From Chryseobacterium sp. BLS98 (GTDB lineage Bacteria; Bacteroidota; Bacteroidia; Flavobacteriales; Weeksellaceae), in assembly GCF_001045445.1 (NCBI RefSeq), contig NZ_LFNF01000003.1, positions 372,001-436,000 on the forward strand: DNA of 64,000 nucleotides, given 5' to 3'. Shown here in pieces: positions 61,541 through 64,000 of the stretch (position 1 is its first letter; each line of letters begins with the position of its first letter). The notes beneath the pieces were generated by a model that made no database searches, had not been told where the DNA came from, and worked only from the letters and a program-made list of their open reading frames with translations. Both the position numbers and the translations under genes were made by a program.

Positions 61541-62242
61541 ATGAAAATAGCATTAGTTGGATACGGTAAAATGGGGAAGATTATTGATGAAATTGCACAA
61601 AAGAGAGGCCACGAAATAGTAGCCCGCCTTAAAGAGACTCCAACAGCTGAAAATCTAAATAATGCCGATGTAGCGATCGAGTTTTCACTGCCTGAAGCTG
61701 CATATGATAATATCAAAGCATGCCTTGAAAATAAAATTCCGGTCATTTGTGGCACCACAGGATGGCTGGAGAAAAAAGAAGAGGTTGAAAAAATGGCTGT
61801 GGATCATGACAGTGCATTCCTGTACGGCTCAAATTTTAGTTTGGGTGTTAATTTATTTTTTGCATTGAACGAAAAAGTAGCCGAAATCATGAAAAATGTG
61901 GATGAATATTCTTGCCAGCTGGAAGAAATTCACCACATACACAAAAAAGATGCCCCAAGCGGAACCGCAATTTCCATTGCCGAAGGAATCATCAAAAATA
62001 ACCCTAAATTTAACGCCTGGAAGCTGGAAGAAACCCAGGGAAAAGAGCTTGGAATCTTTGCTATCCGTGAAGATGAAGTTCCGGGTACCCACAGCGTTTA
62101 TTACAAAAGCGAAGTAGACGAAATTGAAATAAAGCATACGGCGTTCAACAGAAACGGGTTTGCCCTCGGAGCGGTAGTCGCTGCAGAATGGATCAAAGAC
62201 AAAAAAGGAAACTTCACAATGAAGGATGTTTTGGGACTTTAA
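61541..62242 (+). CDS. dapB: 4-hydroxy-tetrahydrodipicolinate reductase
   Basis: Protein of 233 residues. N-terminal nucleotide-binding VGYGKMGKII; VICGTTGW (about 67-74); the signature EEIHHIHKKDAPSGTA, with the catalytic His pair and the Lys; and HTAFNRNGFALGAV at the C-terminus. It reduces the dipicolinate precursor in lysine and meso-diaminopimelate synthesis, needed for the cell wall. Slightly shorter than E. coli DapB, as usual in this phylum. Confidence 0.95.
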   Translation: MKIALVGYGKMGKIIDEIAQKRGHEIVARLKETPTAENLNNADVAIEFSLPEAAYDNIKACLENKIPVICGTTGWLEKKEEVEKMAVDHDSAFLYGSNFSLGVNLFFALNEKVAEIMKNVDEYSCQLEEIHHIHKKDAPSGTAISIAEGIIKNNPKFNAWKLEETQGKELGIFAIREDEVPGTHSVYYKSEVDEIEIKHTAFNRNGFALGAVVAAEWIKDKKGNFTMKDVLGL

Positions 62243-62321
62243 TTGTAACAAATTCTTTAAATTGCAGACCAATTAAAAAGAAAAATGATGACTAGTAAAT
62301 TATAAATAGCAGAATGCTGTA

Positions 62322-62352
62322 ATCATTTATTACTCATCATTTATCATTTATA
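62322..62352. repeat. CATTTATCA-type spacer sequence before lepB
   Basis: AATCATTTATTACTCATC continuing to CATTTATCATTTATAT; resembles the heptamer array at 53803 and spacers at 48221-48262 and 59900-59925, in degenerate form. Confidence 0.4.
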
Positions 62353-62376
62353 TATTTAGAATAGGCACAAAAAACT

Positions 62377-64000
62377 ATGAATTATTTTTTAACTTATACA
62401 GTATATGTTCTCATTTTGTCTTTACTGATGGGGATTTCCACCTGGAAGCTGTTCAAAAAAATGGGGTACAGCCCCTTATTTGCATTTATACCTTTCTATA
62501 ATTACTTTATTATATTAAAGGAAACAAAACATCCGAAATGGTGGGCGATTCTGTCTTACCTTCCGATAGTAGGACCTATTATGATGTCTGTTTTCCATAT
62601 TTATTTAATGAAGAAATTTGGAAAAAGTCTGTTTCAAAATCAGCTTCTCACTGTTATTCTGCCATTTATTTACATGGCTACGGTGAACTATTCCAAAGAT
62701 GTGGAAATAGAAGATGAAAACGCTGATGATCTCTTCATTACAGACGAAGAAAAAAATGCAAAAAAGAAAGATACATTCATAGGATCTATTACGTTTGCGG
62801 TTGTTTTTGCAACCATTATCCACGTTTTTGTAACGCAGCCTTTCGGGATTCCTACAGGATCTATGGAAAGAACACTTCTTGTGGGAGACTTCCTTTTTGT
62901 AAACAAATGGAGCTACGGTTACAGAATGCCGATGCGTCCTGTTGCCATACCATTCCTTCAGGGAACCATTATGGATACCGGACAGAAAGGCAATCCAAAA
63001 GATGATCCCAAATCTTACGTAGATGCTATCAAGCTTCCTTATACAAGAATTTTCCAGTTCAGTAAGCCTCAGAAAAATGATGTGGTGGTTTTCAACTATC
63101 CTCAGGATTCTGTGCATACAGCGATCGACAGAAAAGACCCTTACGTTAAAAGATGTGTAGCTGTTGCCGGTGATACTTTTGAAATGAGAGCCGGAAGACT
63201 TTTCGTTAATGGAAAGCCGGAGACCGTTTTAGGCGATCAGGAAGTACAGCACAGATATATTGTAAATACCGGAAGCCAGCTGGATATTCCTGCATTATAT
63301 AACACCTATGGATTCTTGCCTGTACAGGAGATTCAGGCGGAAAAAGGGTATATTTATGCCTTCCAGGGACTAACCGATAAAACCGCCCAGGAAATAAAAC
63401 AGCTTCCCCAGGTAATTGACATGAAAGAGGATGTTACGGCAAAAGGTGAAGCAGCGGTATATTATAAAGATGAAGCCAAAACAAAAATAGATACTACACA
63501 GTCTATCTTCCCGATCAACAAACCTTGGAACCAGGACTGGTACGGTCCTTTGAAGATTCCTAAAAAAGGAGATGTAGTAGCCATAAACAGCGAAACACTT
63601 CCGATGTATCAGTGGATCATTTCTGAGTATGAACACAACAGCCTTCAGAAAAGCAACGGAAAAATTCTGATCAACGGGAAAGAAGCCAGTCAGTATACCA
63701 TCCAGCAGGACTATTATATGATGGTAGGGGATAACAGGGACGCTTCACTGGATGCAAGATTCTTCGGTTTTGTTCCGGAAGAAAATATTGTAGGAAAACC
63801 AATGTTCACATGGATGAGCCTTCAGGGGGCATTCAAGGACAGCAGCTCTTCTTACCAGGCTCCGTTTAAGATCCGTTGGGAGAGAATGTTTAAAGCAACC
63901 AATACAGGTGAAGCCAATAAAACTTCATATTGGTGGATCGCTGCAATGATCCTTATATTATTCTTTGGTTGGGAGTATTTCATGAAATTATTCAGAAAGA
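62377..64000 (+). CDS. lepB: Signal peptidase I (window edge)
   Basis: At least 541 residues from the ATG at 62377, open to the right edge. Several N-terminal helices (about 5-25, 36-47, 55-78, 88-103) precede the SPase I catalytic domain. That domain has IPTGSMERTLL with the nucleophile Ser162, YVKRCVAVAGD with the general base Lys258, and VGDNRDASLDARFFGFV (box E). A last helix (WWIAAMILILFFGWEYFM) lies near the C-terminus. The enzyme is long for the family because of the extra N-terminal membrane domain and an insertion between Ser and Lys boxes and GDN, a form common in Bacteroidota. It removes signal peptides from the many exported proteins seen here. Confidence 0.94.
   Translation, partial: MNYFLTYTVYVLILSLLMGISTWKLFKKMGYSPLFAFIPFYNYFIILKETKHPKWWAILSYLPIVGPIMMSVFHIYLMKKFGKSLFQNQLLTVILPFIYMATVNYSKDVEIEDENADDLFITDEEKNAKKKDTFIGSITFAVVFATIIHVFVTQPFGIPTGSMERTLLVGDFLFVNKWSYGYRMPMRPVAIPFLQGTIMDTGQKGNPKDDPKSYVDAIKLPYTRIFQFSKPQKNDVVVFNYPQDSVHTAIDRKDPYVKRCVAVAGDTFEMRAGRLFVNGKPETVLGDQEVQHRYIVNTGSQLDIPALYNTYGFLPVQEIQAEKGYIYAFQGLTDKTAQEIKQLPQVIDMKEDVTAKGEAAVYYKDEAKTKIDTTQSIFPINKPWNQDWYGPLKIPKKGDVVAINSETLPMYQWIISEYEHNSLQKSNGKILINGKEASQYTIQQDYYMMVGDNRDASLDARFFGFVPEENIVGKPMFTWMSLQGAFKDSSSSYQAPFKIRWERMFKATNTGEANKTSYWWIAAMILILFFGWEYFMKLFRK

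Overview
The window looks like chromosomal DNA of a Chryseobacterium-type flavobacterium (Bacteroidota, Weeksellaceae). The signs are: AT-rich intergenic DNA; many gene starts preceded by the Bacteroidota -7 promoter element TAnnTTTG; a SusC/SusD pair; a GLPGLI-family protein; type IX secretion sorting signals; and a parA-parB-DUF5683-dapB-lepB core block. The genus is inferred from remembered protein similarity, not from a search.

Layout. 0-1 kb: N-terminal half of ligA (minus). 1.2-11.7 kb: an Oar-like TonB receptor, a glycerophosphodiesterase, a SusC/SusD pair and a secreted metallophosphoesterase; together they suggest uptake of a phosphodiester-containing nutrient. 11.9-18.9 kb: housekeeping and small genes (SDR oxidoreductase, prmA, an SH3 protein, a decayed Rieske-domain fragment, type II NADH dehydrogenase, GLPGLI protein, a small Cys-containing secreted peptide, DyP peroxidase). 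19.0-29.5 kb: a molybdenum-cofactor and formate-dehydrogenase-like island. The plus arm is tauE, moaD, moaE, fdhD, an unknown gene, an FdhF/YdeP oxidoreductase and a bestrophin. The facing minus arm is moaA, moeA, moaC, mobA and moeB-rhodanese. It encodes most of the pathway but no mogA/moaB. 29.7-32 kb: an AraC regulator, then a Crp/Fnr regulator with a metallo-beta-lactamase-fold hydrolase.

32.2-41.9 kb is the most unusual part. Two operons of secreted proteins on the minus strand are each divergent from a gene for a six-helix membrane protein with a cytoplasmic AraC-type DNA-binding domain; the two membrane regulators are paralogs that align without gaps over their first 130 residues. The first operon begins with two small helix-turn-helix proteins and carries three paralogous secreted proteins. 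The second encodes a repeated LamG-like surface protein and two small partners. Perfect inverted repeats lie in both intergenic regions.

41.9-45.6 kb: a duplicated tRNA-Arg/tRNA-Pro pair brackets a T9SS cargo protein and an alpha/beta hydrolase; a tRNA-Ser belongs to the second cluster. 45.7-52.6 kb: amidase, aspA and surface-polysaccharide genes (two glycosyltransferases, a flippase and an FkbM methyltransferase). One glycosyltransferase starts directly behind ten copies of a 7-bp repeat. 52.9-57.7 kb: a minus-strand set of an N-acetylmuramidase and two large signal-less proteins that share a Trp-rich block and have no function I can name. 58-64 kb: a TonB-like protein, parA, parB, a DUF5683 protein, dapB and lepB (cut by the window edge).
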